This document shows, one piece after another, positions 1-12,749 of a stretch of 64,000 bases of DNA. A program made the translations under genes and the position numbers. The first letter of the stretch is position 1. Each line of letters starts with the position of its first letter. The stretch spans positions 1,749,384 through 1,813,383 of the forward strand of contig JAVGVS010000021.1 of NCBI GenBank assembly GCA_032718565.1. The letters are read 5' to 3'. The DNA is from Distichodus sexfasciatus. Taxonomy: Eukaryota > Chordata > Actinopteri > Characiformes > Distichodontidae. Under the pieces are notes generated by a model. It searched no databases, had not been told where the DNA came from, and worked only from the letters and a program-made list of their open reading frames with translations.

Positions 1-178
1 TCTCTGATGACTCTGTCACTGCTGTATTGATTTAGAATGTTTTGTTTGTATTGAAATGTGTGGTCCGAGACAGAAGGGGCTGAATGACAGCTTGGGGGGT
101 GGAGAGGTGCTGTCCAATGAGCTTTCTCATTTAGTCTGGCCTTAGATTTATGGGCATGAGCTCAGCTGATTTATGCTG

Positions 179-210
179 GAGGGGAGGGGAGGGGAGGGGA
201 GGGGGGGAGG
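179..210 (+). repeat. GGGGA short tandem repeat, G-quadruplex-capable
   Basis: Four or more consecutive runs of four G separated by single A, ending in a seven-G run. The pattern fits a G-quadruplex-forming motif on the plus strand. No gene is attached to it. Confidence 0.8.
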
Positions 211-3200
211 ATGTGGCTTTATGTGCGTTACTGAATGGCACTGCACTAAGCAACCTGTTCAGAGAAACACCTCTGCCAGAAACACTTCGGAGTATATACC
301 TAGTAATACAGACTTTATTAAATGTACATACCTCTAATTCTGTGACATTATTAATTGAATATAAATGGAAATATTATAGAAAATAAATTGACACCCTCGT
401 AGAATTGTAGCTAGATTGGACCCTTGCTGAATGTATTTACATTTATTATATATGAAAGTGCTCATTGTCACAGTCCTCTCCTTTACCTCTAGTATGATGT
501 CACTCCTTCCTTTCTTTTGAACCTTTATTCACAATGAGAAAATGTAATATGGCAGCCTTGACAATGCGGTTGTTCATTTGTATAGTTTTGAAAATTTTCC
601 TGTAAACATTTTTCTCCGCTTTGTCCAGAAGTATTCCATTGCTACAGAAAAGCGTAATATTTCAGCTGTAGAAAATTCAATATTCATGCCCATTAACAAC
701 ACAAAGGGAAACAGCAATAACAGCAATATTCATAAATATTGTCCAGAGAATTTGAAACTCACACAAAAGAGAATATCTCCATATGCTGAAATGATCCTTA
801 CATTGCAGTCCTTATATTGAGAACAACGTGTTCTGTTCCTCTTTTTCCCAGAGCTGAATATCATCAGAAACATAAAATTTCTCATAATCCTATTCACAAT
901 ATCTGAACACAATAAAACAGCGTGTACAGTGTAAACATCGCTCCCTCTTTGGGGAGCAGAGCTCTTATATTCATGATCAAGTGCCCTGGGCAAGACTCCC
1001 CAGTTCGAGTACACACTTAATCACACCCATTATCTCCAGTTTTTATACCATTCTCTAAATAAACACGGTGCATTAATATCAAAAGGGAGAGGGCATTCCC
1101 ACTACATGGTCTATTGCACCCTCTAGCTGATGAAATCCCACAATCCTTCTGCTGAAGTATAAGCGATGACAGCAGAGAAAGAGAAACACATTGCTGAAAT
1201 ATTCATGCTGTTGTGTTTAAACAGAAGTCAACACTCTTTTTAAAGGTCACTCCTGCAGTGAGATGCAGAAATACAATACAGAGAAAACTGCTAAAAAAGG
1301 TGGGCAAAAGTGCCCAGTAAGTTTAAAATGAGAAACAGAGGGGGCTTTCATATCCCTCGAGATGCAGAGATGTAGAGCCATAGGTTCCTGAACAACATGT
1401 TTAGGTATTGATTTGCTGTTGAGTTGCTTGTTAAGTGCCCGCTGTCCCACCAAGTCATATATTTCTTGAACATTATTAGCAGGCCAAAAGCGTATGGGTG
1501 CTTTCAGAATCCTTAATAAGACAGCCGAGATTTAAGAGTTCATGCAAAAGTGAAGGGGCAGGCGAGAGCAGACCCAAAAAATCAGAATGTCAGCACAGGT
1601 TAGAAAATTCAAATCGATCGAATCTCATCAGGTGGTCATGCTTCCGCTTAGGGAAGGTGGATGTCATCTCACACCAAAATCAACTAATGTTAGCAGAGCC
1701 ATATTGGCCATATTACCCTGAGATTGTATTGAAAAAAAAATGCAATATTTTTTCTCTTTATCTTATTTGTCTCCCCCATCAACGCTGTTATTTTCATGCA
1801 CACTTGGACTAAAATTTTGATTTTTTGTACATTGGTCTGTGTGCATCATATTTATTCTATCCGTAGAAGTTCTGTAAGATGAGGGTCTGTCTCTCTCAAG
1901 GTGACATTACTGTGAAGTATAACACTTAGAAGAAAACCTCTGATGAGACATGCTAGGGTCTTTAGAGAACTTATGAAGAAAGAGTGAGAGTGTATGTAGG
2001 AATGAGAGAGGGAGAGAGAGAGAGACAGAAAGAAGAGAGAAGCCAATAATCGTCTCTGTGAAATAGAGCCTCTCCCGTTTCCGAGTTGCTCAGGGCGTTG
2101 ATCATGTCCACGAGGCCGAGAAGCAGCTCACATAGCCATACATTGACACACACCCTGCCCAGTAAATAGCTGCCTGCTCTCTTCGAATGGAATCGAAAAG
2201 GGAGGGAGTTCTAGAAGAAAGGGAGAAAAGAGCCAGGATGGAGAGGCAGCATCCAAGGCAATTTACTCCACAGATTAAAGATAACACCATTGAGTCAATA
2301 ACCACTGATCTCATTTGAAGATACACTAGGCTTTACCCTGAGCGCAGCTCCACCGTCCTGCTCCTTCTATTACCATAGCCCTTTTGGCTTCAGACACACC
2401 ATTCTCCCACTAGTCTGAAATGGCATGCAGCCCATTGTAAAACACAGATTGGATGCAGTGCTTTCCTCCCTTTGAAGAAGAAATCTCCCATACAACATAA
2501 TATTTCACTTAAATAAGCATCCTCTCCACACCCTCTACCACATCCCCACAACTCCCAGCTTCATCTTCCTCTGCAGGCAGGAAAAATCCCGGGATTTAAT
2601 AAAAAAAAGAATTACAGACAGCAGCTGAGCCAAGACCAGTCTTTAGTGGGACACTGGTGAAAGTAGTTCATATTTGTTGACTTAAAAAAAACAAAAAAAA
2701 TGATAAAGTAATTAACAATTTGTAAATTCTTAGTGGCTATTAATAAAAATGTGTACTGAGTAAATGATAATGACTGTTTTTTTTTTAATATGTATAATAA
2801 TCAATTATTCTTTATAATTCTGTCTACTCTGTATATCTAAGTATTTATGACATGTTTAGTTAAGTCTTGCATTTTCACAATTCCAAGGGCTCAGTTCCTT
2901 GAATAATCAAAAAACTTGTATAGAAACACGTTCAAAGTCAAATTTGACACTTTTTATGGAGTTAAATAAGAGCTAAAGCAACTACACACTCTTCACAGTG
3001 TTGCTTGAACATTACCATCTTGTACATTGTGCACATCAAGTTTTATTTGCTTTGTAACAGCATAAAGGCCTTTTGGGTGGTAGTTTAAAATGTTTTGCCC
3101 CCGCTGAAAAAAATGCTGCTTTATCTGATAACAACTAAACTTTACATCCTAAAAGCTTTTCTCTGTCGGAATGGAATACTAATTTAGCGCTTCCAAAATC

Positions 3201-3716
3201 TGAGCTGTAACATTAACTGTAAATAACATTCAGATATGTTCTACATCCATGCACTTTATCTGTTCTTAACTATGCTTTCATTTTCTTAATCTTTTATGTA
3301 TGTTTTTTTTCTATTGAAAGGTGTTGACCCTAGATCATTATGAAATGTATAATTGTGTGTAATGATAGATGTGTTAGTATATTTAATAAAACACAGCTCT
3401 TCAGTAATGTTTAAGTATAAGGGAAAAAAACAAAGAATTCTTCCTTTTATAATCTTTCTCCAAGCCTAAGATTACTCCATGGTGATTTTTGTATTACTCT
3501 GTGAAAGGCTTTAAATCATTTTTCTTTGTACTTTTTTTCTAAAAAGAAGAGAGGACTGGTTATGTCTAAATGTGTTTCACTAATAACTGTGCAGTGTAGT
3601 AAAGTTATCTAAATGTATGTATATAATAATTATGAGAATTACAAGAATTACAAGCTGCTCTCTAACTTCATTTTAACGACAAATGCTAATTTAAATGACT
3701 CCTCATACATCTGAAC

Positions 3717-3768
<52 letters not shown>
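3717..3768. repeat. (ATT)n microsatellite
   Basis: About 17 uninterrupted ATT units in otherwise AT-rich non-coding DNA. Confidence 0.95.
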
Positions 3769-4968
3769 GTAAACATTTAAAGCTATTTAGAATCATTTTT
3801 TAAAATCTTTTTATTTTTAAGCTTGTTTTTGCTTTCTGTTTGTTTGGTCACCTGATTAAACGTGAATAACCTCCTGCAGTCTGTTATGCTACAGACCCCA
3901 CTGACTCATATCTATGCAGCAATGTGGAAATCTTCATTTTGGTTAAAGTGATTCATTCTGCATTGAAACATGTAATCCATATTACAAAGTATTATATTAA
4001 TCACACTGTAATATTGCTCAATTATAACTCAATTAGCTATTTGTGTGAAATCAGCGTTTAGAGGGTGAGGCTAAATAGAGCTGAAAAAGAGACGAGTGCT
4101 TAGCGGACAGTTTGCTGGCAACTAAATGTATGTGTGAGTTTTGAAATGGGCTTGATGGAGGTCTTCATTTTGCATGGCTGCTGCAGCGTGCCATTAAAAT
4201 ATTGCCCATTTAATTGGCTCGGTTAATGCAGTCATTTGTAAGATGGCGACATGATCCACAGGCCAGTGCTAAGTGGCAGCAGGTTCTGTTTTTCTCTATT
4301 GCTAGTTTTTGGTGACATTCTATGAAGAAATCACCAGTTTGGGAAGGATCCATTATTTATTGATTAGTGAGAACCTATTGTGGTTTTTAATGATTTTTTG
4401 AAAATCTACAGGAGTGTATTTATCAAGATTTTGTCTGTTATACATAAAGTCTTTGTTTAAAATAAACAAACCAGTCAAATGGGTTACACAATGGAACAGT
4501 CTTCCTTTTTTGGCAACAGAAATGTTAAATCAATGAACATTAAGCTCGCAAAAAGATATTTAGACCCTAACACAAAACAAAACCTAAAACCAGTGAAAAA
4601 AGCAAATGACCACCATGATTATTTCACTATTTACTTAACTGAAAAAACTTCATATTTTACTTTTACTGTGCTGCAAAAACCAGAAAAATAGAGAAAAACA
4701 GTCAGAGAGAGAATATTGCCACGGTGAAGAAGAGACCAGCAAATTCCAAGAAAACATGTCCACCCTGATATTGCTGCTATGTACCAGATACTAGACTACA
4801 TAATTAATGTACCTTCGCTCCACTTATGGAATTATAGAGTCATTTAATATGAAGCCTTTTCAGTGTCCCATTTTAGTGTCCCACTGGGTTACTTCTGTCA
4901 GGCTTCCGTCAGGGGATTTGTAGAAAATGTTTTTAAAACCTAAGCAAAAATCTTTCTTCATATATATA

Positions 4969-4978
4969 NNNNNNNNNN
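4969..4978. other. Assembly gap (10 N)
   Basis: Ten consecutive N, a typical placeholder for a gap of unknown size. The base after the gap starts a perfect palindrome, so sequence on the right side of the gap is suspect. Confidence 1.
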
Positions 4979-5307
4979 TCATTCAGTCATAAAACACAGA
5001 TGGTGTCTATCAGCCTGTTAGTACCCATACCTTACATGACATATCAGGATAAAAAGAAGGAATATGAGGATAAGCATGTTTTGTTTTTATTTAGACACAA
5101 AAACAGATGAAATAATTGTTTTTATATACTATACAGAACTTAACTACTGTCCATAAACAATGGATCACATAGGGAACATGTTATTACCAGTAGAGTGCTT
5201 TCAACACATGGTAAAACGAAATATATCCAGCACAATTCGTACACATGATCTGCACACAGCTAATACACAGTAAAGACTGCAGTAAAGGTAAACATATAAA
5301 ACAGTAC

Positions 5308-5387
<80 letters not shown>

Positions 5388-5716
5388 GTACTGTTTTATA
5401 TGTTTACCTTTACTGCAGTCTTTACTGTGTATTAGCTGTGTGCAGATCATGTGTACGAATTGTGCTGGATATATTTCGTTTTACCATGTGTTGAAAGCAC
5501 TCTACTGGTAATAACATGTTCCCTATGTGATCCATTGTTTATGGACAGTAGTTAAGTTCTGTATAGTATATAAAAACAATTATTTCATCTGTTTTTGTGT
5601 CTAAATAAAAACAAAACATGCTTATCCTCATATTCCTTCTTTTTATCCTGATATGTCATGTAAGGTATGGGTACTAACAGGCTGATAGACACCATCTGTG
5701 TTTTATGACTGAATGA
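4979..5716. repeat. Perfect 738-bp palindrome, likely assembly artefact
   Basis: Every stretch I compared at position x is the reverse complement of the bases at 10695 minus x, giving two arms of about 369 nt that meet at 5347/5348 inside a TA-repeat. Identical open frames read at 5184-5450 (minus) and 5245-5511 (plus) show the same symmetry. There is no spacer and no mismatch where I checked, including the internal TACATA interruptions of the TA tract. The palindrome starts directly after the N gap and ends at 5716, where unique sequence resumes. A fold-back read or gap-fill error at a TA-rich hairpin is the simplest explanation. A real, very recent inverted duplication is the alternative. 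Confidence 0.93.
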
Positions 5717-6479
5717 AGACAGTGTGGGCAGGGGCTTTAGAAGCTGTGTTCTGCCCCCATGGCTGCTTGCACCTCGTCCTCTCAGTCTATTTCTGTGCCT
5801 TTGTCAGGTGTGAGCTCGGAGCCAATCCCGAGTCTGTGTACTAGATAATGTGGCTTGTGTCGAGAACAGAAGCCCATCATCGGGCTTGATCAGTATGCCA
5901 GAGCACATCTGTGGGCTCCTCCAGGGAGGGCCGAGGAACTACAAAGTGATGTTAAAATTAAAGTCAGCCCGTGCTCTCTTCTGAGGCTCTTCAGTGACGC
6001 GTCACATCTCCCTAAATTAGAGAGCTTCTGTCAGGACGGGAGCCCCAGGACGCGCCGTCTCTCCTCCTCCTCCTCTTCCTCCGATCCCTGTCCTGTTCTT
6101 CTCCTCCTCCTCCTCCTCCTTCTCCTCTCGCGCTCTCTGTTCTTCTGTCTCTCCATCCAGCTTATGTCCGTCTAGCTTCCACACTGCAACCCCTTCCTCT
6201 GTTCCTCCCCTTCTGAAGCTCTTTCATTGTATCTTGTTTTCTATTCAGTCCCTCTGTTCTAGGATTTGCAAGATAATTCCTAAATGTGTGTTTAGCATTA
6301 TATCCAAGGATTATTTCCCAAGCGGAGACTATGAAATTAACGAATGTAATAAGCAGATTTCTCATTGCGAATGGATTTTTTTTTTTGTTTGTATAGTGTT
6401 TAATTAGTTTTCATTATTTGCTGAGTGCATGCTAACAGTGTTTACCTGTTGTGATCACTTATCGGGATGTTTTTCTGTT
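5717..6479. other. Non-coding stretch before a candidate terminal exon
   Basis: No recognised exon. It contains a pyrimidine-rich TCC/CTC run at about 6060-6130 that produces a spurious serine/leucine-rich open frame. The last 20 bases run into a pyrimidine tract and AG (acceptor-like) just before 6485. Confidence 0.5.
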
Positions 6480-6484
6480 TCTAG

Positions 6485-9400
6485 TAAATAAAAGAGAAAA
6501 GGTGGGATCGTAGAAGAGACGGACATCAGCTAAATAGCGGACACCGAGAAGGATTAAGGAGGCGAAACAAAAAAAACAGAAAAAAAGATATAAAAACAAC
6601 ACAAAAAGAAGTCGAAAGGATCCCTTCCACCGAGGCTGACTTGGAGGCATCGTTAACAGAAAAGTTGTGAATGACAGCCAGGTTACAAAGAAGAGGAAGA
6701 GGTAACTCTCACCTGGGACAACCTGGCTGGATGGAGGACGAAAGAAGAGCTCATCATAAAACTTTTTATTTTTCTAAACTTTTTTAAGTTTACGATTTCA
6801 AAAAGCGTAAAAGATGAGTGTATATATATAAAAATCTATATAGCGATATATGTAAGTATAAATATGTTACAAAAAGACAAATGTTTAAAAAAAAATAGCA
6901 GAGGTGAATGACGCATCAGTACAGCGCTGTTGGGGGGGTGGGTGAGAGGTGTTCGGCCCTTACACCCCTCACCCCTCCCCTCCCCTTTTTGATGCAGACC
7001 GGCTTGTCCTGCCCGTAAGGCTGGGTAAGGGAGGTGGGCTGGGCAAGGGGGCTGCTGCTCCTTCAGACACAATTCCATGCCACCTGGCTTCGTCCGGAGC
7101 TCCGGCGCGTGGTGTGGCTGTGTCTTCCATCGCTGACCTTCTGTCGTGGGTTCAGCAGTGAGAGCTAATGCCTCGGTGGACTAAGGCTAAGTTCCTGTTG
7201 AACTGCATCACTTCCCAGGGGAAAGGTCATGGGCCTTTAGTCAGAGATGCTGCCCTAAAAGAGAAGCTTAAATTCATCCCTGTGCCCTCCATCTCTCCCG
7301 AAAATGTCAGTATTGCTGGCTGAAAGCAGTTTTCTAACTAGACTTGACAGAAAAAAGAACGTTTTGATTTAAAATTTCCAAGTGATCCATTGTACTATGA
7401 TTGTCATATTTCATGCCAAGTATTACCCAAAATCAAGAAGAGATGATACGTAAAACTTTGTTAAAAATCAAGTATTCCAGTAGGAGAGACAGATGAAGTC
7501 AAGGTCCTGTAAATATACCACCCAAAAGCTTGTCCACAAGATTTTCTTTAAAGAACGATTTAAGTGTTAAAAAGGTTTTTACGACTGATCCCATGCTGCA
7601 TGGTGACTACAGAGTGAGTCATGTGTTGCAGATTCTAAAACTATGCCACCTTATAATATCTGTATTGGACCAGTTTAAAAGATGCAGTTCATATAGCTGT
7701 TCATGCTGTCTGTCAACCCTCTGTTTTCAGTAGCACAATGTGTAAAGGCCCATTGAAGTAGAATGGGAGTACTGGGGCTTACAATGGTGTGTGTGTGTGT
7801 GTGTGTGTGTACGTGTGAGAGTGTGAAGTGTGTGTGTGTGTGTGTCTCTAATGTGGGCAAGTATTGGTCGCAGGAGACTTAGTGGGAAATGGGTGGAAGG
7901 GGGCTTCATAGACTCGGGGCCCCAGTGCTACCAAAAAGCATTACATTGTGGTGTTGTTGTGGAGGTGGCCGTGCTGTGTAGTAAACCACTTTTGTACATG
8001 GTGTCAGGGGGCTACAAATTAAGAAAATTGGAGCTGTCTGCTTGGTATTGTCACAGGAGTTTGGCCATCCATCTTGAAAATGGGCTCACGCCTGCTATAA
8101 TGTGAGAAACAAAGTGAGATGGGCAGTGGTGTAGTCAAAGGGTTGCAAGCAAAGTTTTACTAAAAGTCTGTTACCTTTCTACTTCTATTGAGCTCCACTT
8201 TAGTGACATCCTTATATATTTAAACGTTGTACTAATAACATGCTGCTGAGCATGGTGAAATGTCAATTGTAGCCATTTACTAATGTTGTATTATTGTATT
8301 ACAAGTATGGAAAAAAAAACATTTATATATGAATATATCTATTTGTGACTTTGCGACCCTTGAAATTATTTTATCTTTTGTTTTCGATGGTGGTTCAGGT
8401 TCATTTTTGACGGAAATTTATGCACTGTCAATGTACTGAGAGATTTTTACTTCTGTGGCATTTTTCTGTCTGTCCGATTCCTTGTTTCAGCTATTGAATG
8501 TACTTCAAACTCTTGAACTTTTTATGTACATGTCCTTATTTTTTAAGCAGTAATTTGTAAATGTATGTACATGGTCTAGCTAGTCTCTGTTCTGATGCTG
8601 GAGTTCTGTAGGAGATTAAGGTGGAACTCTGGGAGTCCAGTTGAATTCTCACACGCAAAAACGGGAGCGCTCCAGTCAGCCAAAACGGACCTGCCGGACA
8701 ACATGAGAGACGTGATGTATTCATGAATCTGAACGGTTTACCCTCTGTGCTTCAAGAAAATGAACAATGTGCTATCTACGTTAGGGAAAAAACAATTCCT
8801 TCTCAAAGTTTTGTTTTTCTTGATGCAAAATGTGAACATTTTACCTACATGCAAAACCTTCCTGTTAAGAGGTAGTGCTCAATATGTGGATTTAAAAGAG
8901 AAAATGATTTTGACGTGACATCCAGTTGATTTTTCCCAGGAATCATATTTTGGTTCAGTGTCAAAAGAATGGTGCATTTAAAAAGCGTGTAGGTAACCCT
9001 CTTCTTCAGATGGCAATTTCCGAGCTTTGCAAAATCATGAGCTTCCTTGGACTCAGGTGTTATGGCGAGAGAGAACTGACATGTTCCCCTCCGTAAAGAA
9101 AGATATAACTCCTCTTCGCTGCATTCTTCCTCTCAGAACAATACTTTATTTTCTATGAAGCTGGCAACTCGTATCTCAGCGATTGTACTTCTTTGATACT
9201 TAAAAGGTCATTAAAGGTAACTACATCCTGGGCAGTGGAGGCGTCTGTACACCTGTGAGTTATGGAGCATTACCATGCATCAGCAGTGGCGGAATGGGAA
9301 TTTGCCAGTCGAGATAAGCTGTTTCAGGGACACTAAAACCGAGTGGCCGATTCTGCACTGAAAGAGACTGTGACTGAACAAACTAACAAAAAAGATGTCA

Positions 9401-9900
9401 ATTCCACAGAGATCCGAGACCTCTGGGTTTGTTAATTTGCTTTTGTCCGTATGAGACATATATCTTGTTTACATGTCCTGGTTTTTTGACTCTGCTGTGA
9501 GGTGTGTGTCGGCTCTTTGCACTGTACTATTTGGCTTGCTGTCTTCACCCCTGTGCTCTAGCTTCCTTAAATCTGTAGACCCGCACACCCAAGCACCAAA
9601 GCAAGCTCACCTACCCTATCCCGCCCCTCCTCCCCACCCCCCGTTCCTCAACCCAAAGCCAAGAGAAAAATGCAAGCTGTAGTCTGCTCATAGTCTTCTG
9701 TTTAGCTGATCCTGAAACAAGTGCTTGTGCTCTTAACTTCCCTTCAGCCAGCACATGTCTTCCTGTTCGCCCGCTCGACTAGGCCCGAGAGCAGGTATGC
9801 ACCAAACTCTTCCCAACAAAGTCTCCATGTCTCCCGACGGTGCTCAGACCCTTTTTTCTTTCTTCAAATTTAATTTGAAGCAATCCGATCAGTTTTGACT
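6485..9900 (+). other. Candidate terminal exon and 3'UTR, possibly rbfox3
   Basis: At 6465-6484 a T-rich tract ends in TTTCTAG, and the next triplet is TAA. The following several hundred bases are purine-rich, then mixed, with long T runs and no coding frame, as in a long neuronal 3'UTR. Known family fact: RBFOX genes have a phase-0 junction near the C terminus, so a last exon that opens with a stop is possible. Inference: in human, RBFOX3 is transcribed towards C1QTNF1/ENGASE, and a plus-strand gene here would converge on c1qtnf1 in the same way. Against it: the penultimate coding exon was not found upstream, and no clear poly(A) signal fixes the right end, so 9900 is approximate. The assignment is tentative. 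Confidence 0.3.
7786..7846. repeat. (GT)n microsatellite, interrupted
   Basis: Two GT runs separated by a short GA/GT-rich segment. Confidence 0.85.
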
Positions 9901-12749
9901 AAACCCAGTCCTACAGTCAAACCCATAACCCAGACTGTGAAAAATAGTCTTAGCAAGCGGAAACATCTTGAATGTAGGGGAGAGGTCTCATTTGGACTTT
10001 TTTTCTAAGAGTATTCCTTTTATTTCCAGATGTTAGATGTTTTATTTAAGTAGTGAATTTATCATATTGCGCTGACAGACCATTTTGCTTATTTCAGGCT
10101 TTTTTTTTTTCAAATAAGCAAAATTATCTGTCAGTGCACAGTGAGAAAATTCCACATGAAAGGATTGCTTAAAACAAGTTCAGTGTCTTAAAATAGGTTG
10201 AATAATCTCAAACTAAGTTATTTCCTTTGCTAAGCTCTCATTTTCTTGCAGTCCAGTAGTTCTGTGTGTCTTCACCAGTTCCCCTAAGCACAAAGGTTTG
10301 AATGGGGGTGTGAGTAGACCGTCTCAATGAAAGAGTAACCATCCATCCATTCGCTCATTCATCCATCCTGTGTCTATGCTTCCAGCCCTGTTTCTTTTTT
10401 ACTACAAATGTACAAAAGCTCTTTTTCTCCTTTAGCTCAATACAAAATGTGTTATACTAAAAAAAGACACAAAAGTGTTCTTTATATGCTACACACTGGC
10501 TCAGCGTAACAACAAAGCTATTTCTAATATTTTGAGTTTATTTTCCTTATATATATTTTGCAATTGTTCCAAATAAGTACAAGTTGAAAAAAATAATAAA
10601 TGAATATACGAAAAATTAATATTGAACATGAAAAGATGAAACTTATGCTGTTCTGGGTCTCTCTAACTTTGAGTTGTTCTTTTCTGTATGCTTCCAATGT
10701 GCTTCAGACAACCAGTACTATTTATTATATCATTATCTTATGATTATTATCATCATGATTAATATGACTATTAATAAATATTTCTTTCTTCAACAAACAG
10801 AGGCTTCTTGGTGCTATAAATGGTTGTTGGGCTTGAAGGTACAGAATGATGTAGGTCTGGTTATGTCTGTTATGGGTAATAAGGAAATAATGATTCTTAC
10901 TGACATTTCATAGAGATTTATGTGATATTAAAATTGTTTTTCAGTAAAGAAACATTGAGTTAGTGCCAAATTGGTCATATTGTAAATTGCCTCCATGAGA
11001 ATTCATGTGTTGCCAGAAGTGTTTGTCTGTTCTTTAATAAATGCGTATGCAAGATCCTTAAATTCGACCTTTGAGCTTGACATATCGTAACCTTGGGACA
11101 GAACTGTAAACTTTTTTAAATGAACTATTTTCCAGTGCCAGAGAGTGATGGGACAGGGCTTGGTGTAGCTCTGTGTGTCTAAGTGCACTCAAAGCCAGTG
11201 TTAAGACTGAAATTGGGAGTGAAAGGGATGATGAGGGTTTTAGACCAATTTGTCTTTAGTCCCCTGAGGGCCGCAAGACAGAGTGCGGTTGTCCATCTCT
11301 ACGACGATCATTTACCTACACAAAGCCAACGTGCCATCGATCCCTCCCTTCTGTCCTCCAAAACAACCCAAAGACGCGTGCACACCTGCTCTAACAAACA
11401 GGGCTGCGTTCTTTTCATCGATCCCATGTTTGGGTATTTTGTCATCCCCTCGTTACGCATGCTATGAAGAGCCCGGTCCAATCAAGCAAGGCTTTACATC
11501 TTTGCCAGAGGTCACCTAAGGAGCTGTCTGAAAAATACTGTCCAGTTTGCATCAAAGAGAGCAGCAAAGATGGGGAAGGAGGGGGGATAAGTTTGGATAA
11601 GAAATGAAGCTTTCTTCCTCATTATTTCGTCGTTCTTTCTTGCTTTTGCTTCCTCTTCATCTTCTTTGCTTTTAAATTTACATTATAGGAGCTCCCTTTT
11701 CTGTCAGCCATGCAAGCCATAAAGGTTGTCACTCGGTTAACATCACCTGTAGGTACACACACTCCAAATCGTACCTCCATCTCCCTCAAACACATACACA
11801 CACACACACACTACGTTCCTACAGGTTAAAACCCCTCAGAGAACATCTAACAGCTAGTGAGGGCAAACTCCAGAATACTACTTTGCCATTTGGCTCATCT
11901 CTCACATAGAAAATTTACCCACAAGGTTCAGTCTCAGCTCCTCCTGATATCCTCCTGACCAAATCTGCCATTTCCTGGATGGAGGTTATTGAGAATACAT
12001 GCCTGGTGGCCCCCGCATGCATCGTCGGGTCTGTGTTAATTACACATGAATATCATGTGTTACAACAGGACCTATCCTTTCATCTGAGCTCCGCACAAGC
12101 GAGAGAGCGGAAGAGGGAGAAGAGAGCAAAAAAAAGAGAAAAAACTGGCAAAGCATTAATACTAATCACTGGTGCGGTAAATTAATTTTGGATTGCTTCT
12201 CTGGGTTCGTGCAAAATTGTTTTGTTGAGGGGAAAAAGGAGATTAAGGCTTTAATTATACTTGGTAATTCATTCCGCAAAATAAATCTGCCGTTCTAAAG
12301 GGCTCTCTTTCGAAGCGGTTATGTGGTGTCTGTCATGTGGTGGGGATATAAAGAGAGTCAGCTGACACTAAGCCGCACCTTCATTCAGCAGGAACTTCAC
12401 ATATTGTCAGATGAGAGGAACCATCATGATGATCACTGTCAACGCGTTACACCAAGGTCAATGCAGGCAGAAGCAAGATTCAAACCATCTACGCTAGTGA
12501 AGAAAAGTGTGCATGTACATTAAAAACTTCTGATTTGCTGACTATAGGATGCATTCTGAGATTTCATTGTGTGTAATGTACATTGAGAATATTTTGTGAA
12601 ATGCTGTGACAGATGTGTAATGGCGGAAAACAACTTATGAACCATTCAAACTAAAGAACACAGACTGTTCATTATATGTACAGAATCACTTAACTTGATT
12701 TTTCACATTTACTCCCTTCCAGGATGTATTCTGAAATATATACTGTACA
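9901..12749. other. Non-coding stretch, no gene seen
   Basis: No exon-like open frame. It contains a hairpin at 10069-10138 and a short CA run near 11790-11810. A stretch at about 11960-12320 has homeodomain-type TAAT/ATTA cores and little low-complexity sequence, which suggests a regulatory element, but this cannot be shown without alignment. Confidence 0.6.
10069..10138. repeat. Hairpin/MITE-like inverted repeat
   Basis: Arms of about 28 nt (starting GCGCTGACAGA on the left, and its near reverse complement on the right) flank a T-rich loop of about 14 nt, with about three mismatches. It resembles a decayed fragment of a palindromic DNA element. A small-RNA hairpin is possible but nothing else supports it. 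Confidence 0.55.

Larger units (their letters stand above)
1..4968. other. Non-coding stretch, no gene seen
   Basis: AT-rich DNA with no open frame that looks like a vertebrate exon. It holds a G-rich tract near 179-210, a short GA run near 2004-2024, an ATT microsatellite at 3717-3768 and a less AT-rich patch near 4030-4280. If the block from 6480 is the last exon of a plus-strand gene, this stretch would be part of its last intron; otherwise it is intergenic. I looked for the RNA-binding-domain and C-terminal exons expected of an RBFOX gene and did not see them. Confidence 0.6.

Noticed and set aside
5184..5511. Two identical 88-residue open frames on opposite strands
   Set aside because: They are the same sequence read twice because of the palindrome, and they translate a TA repeat; not a gene.
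5855..6175. 106-codon open frame with serine and leucine runs
   Set aside because: The runs come from a TCC/CTC tract; I recognise no protein family and codon pattern looks random.
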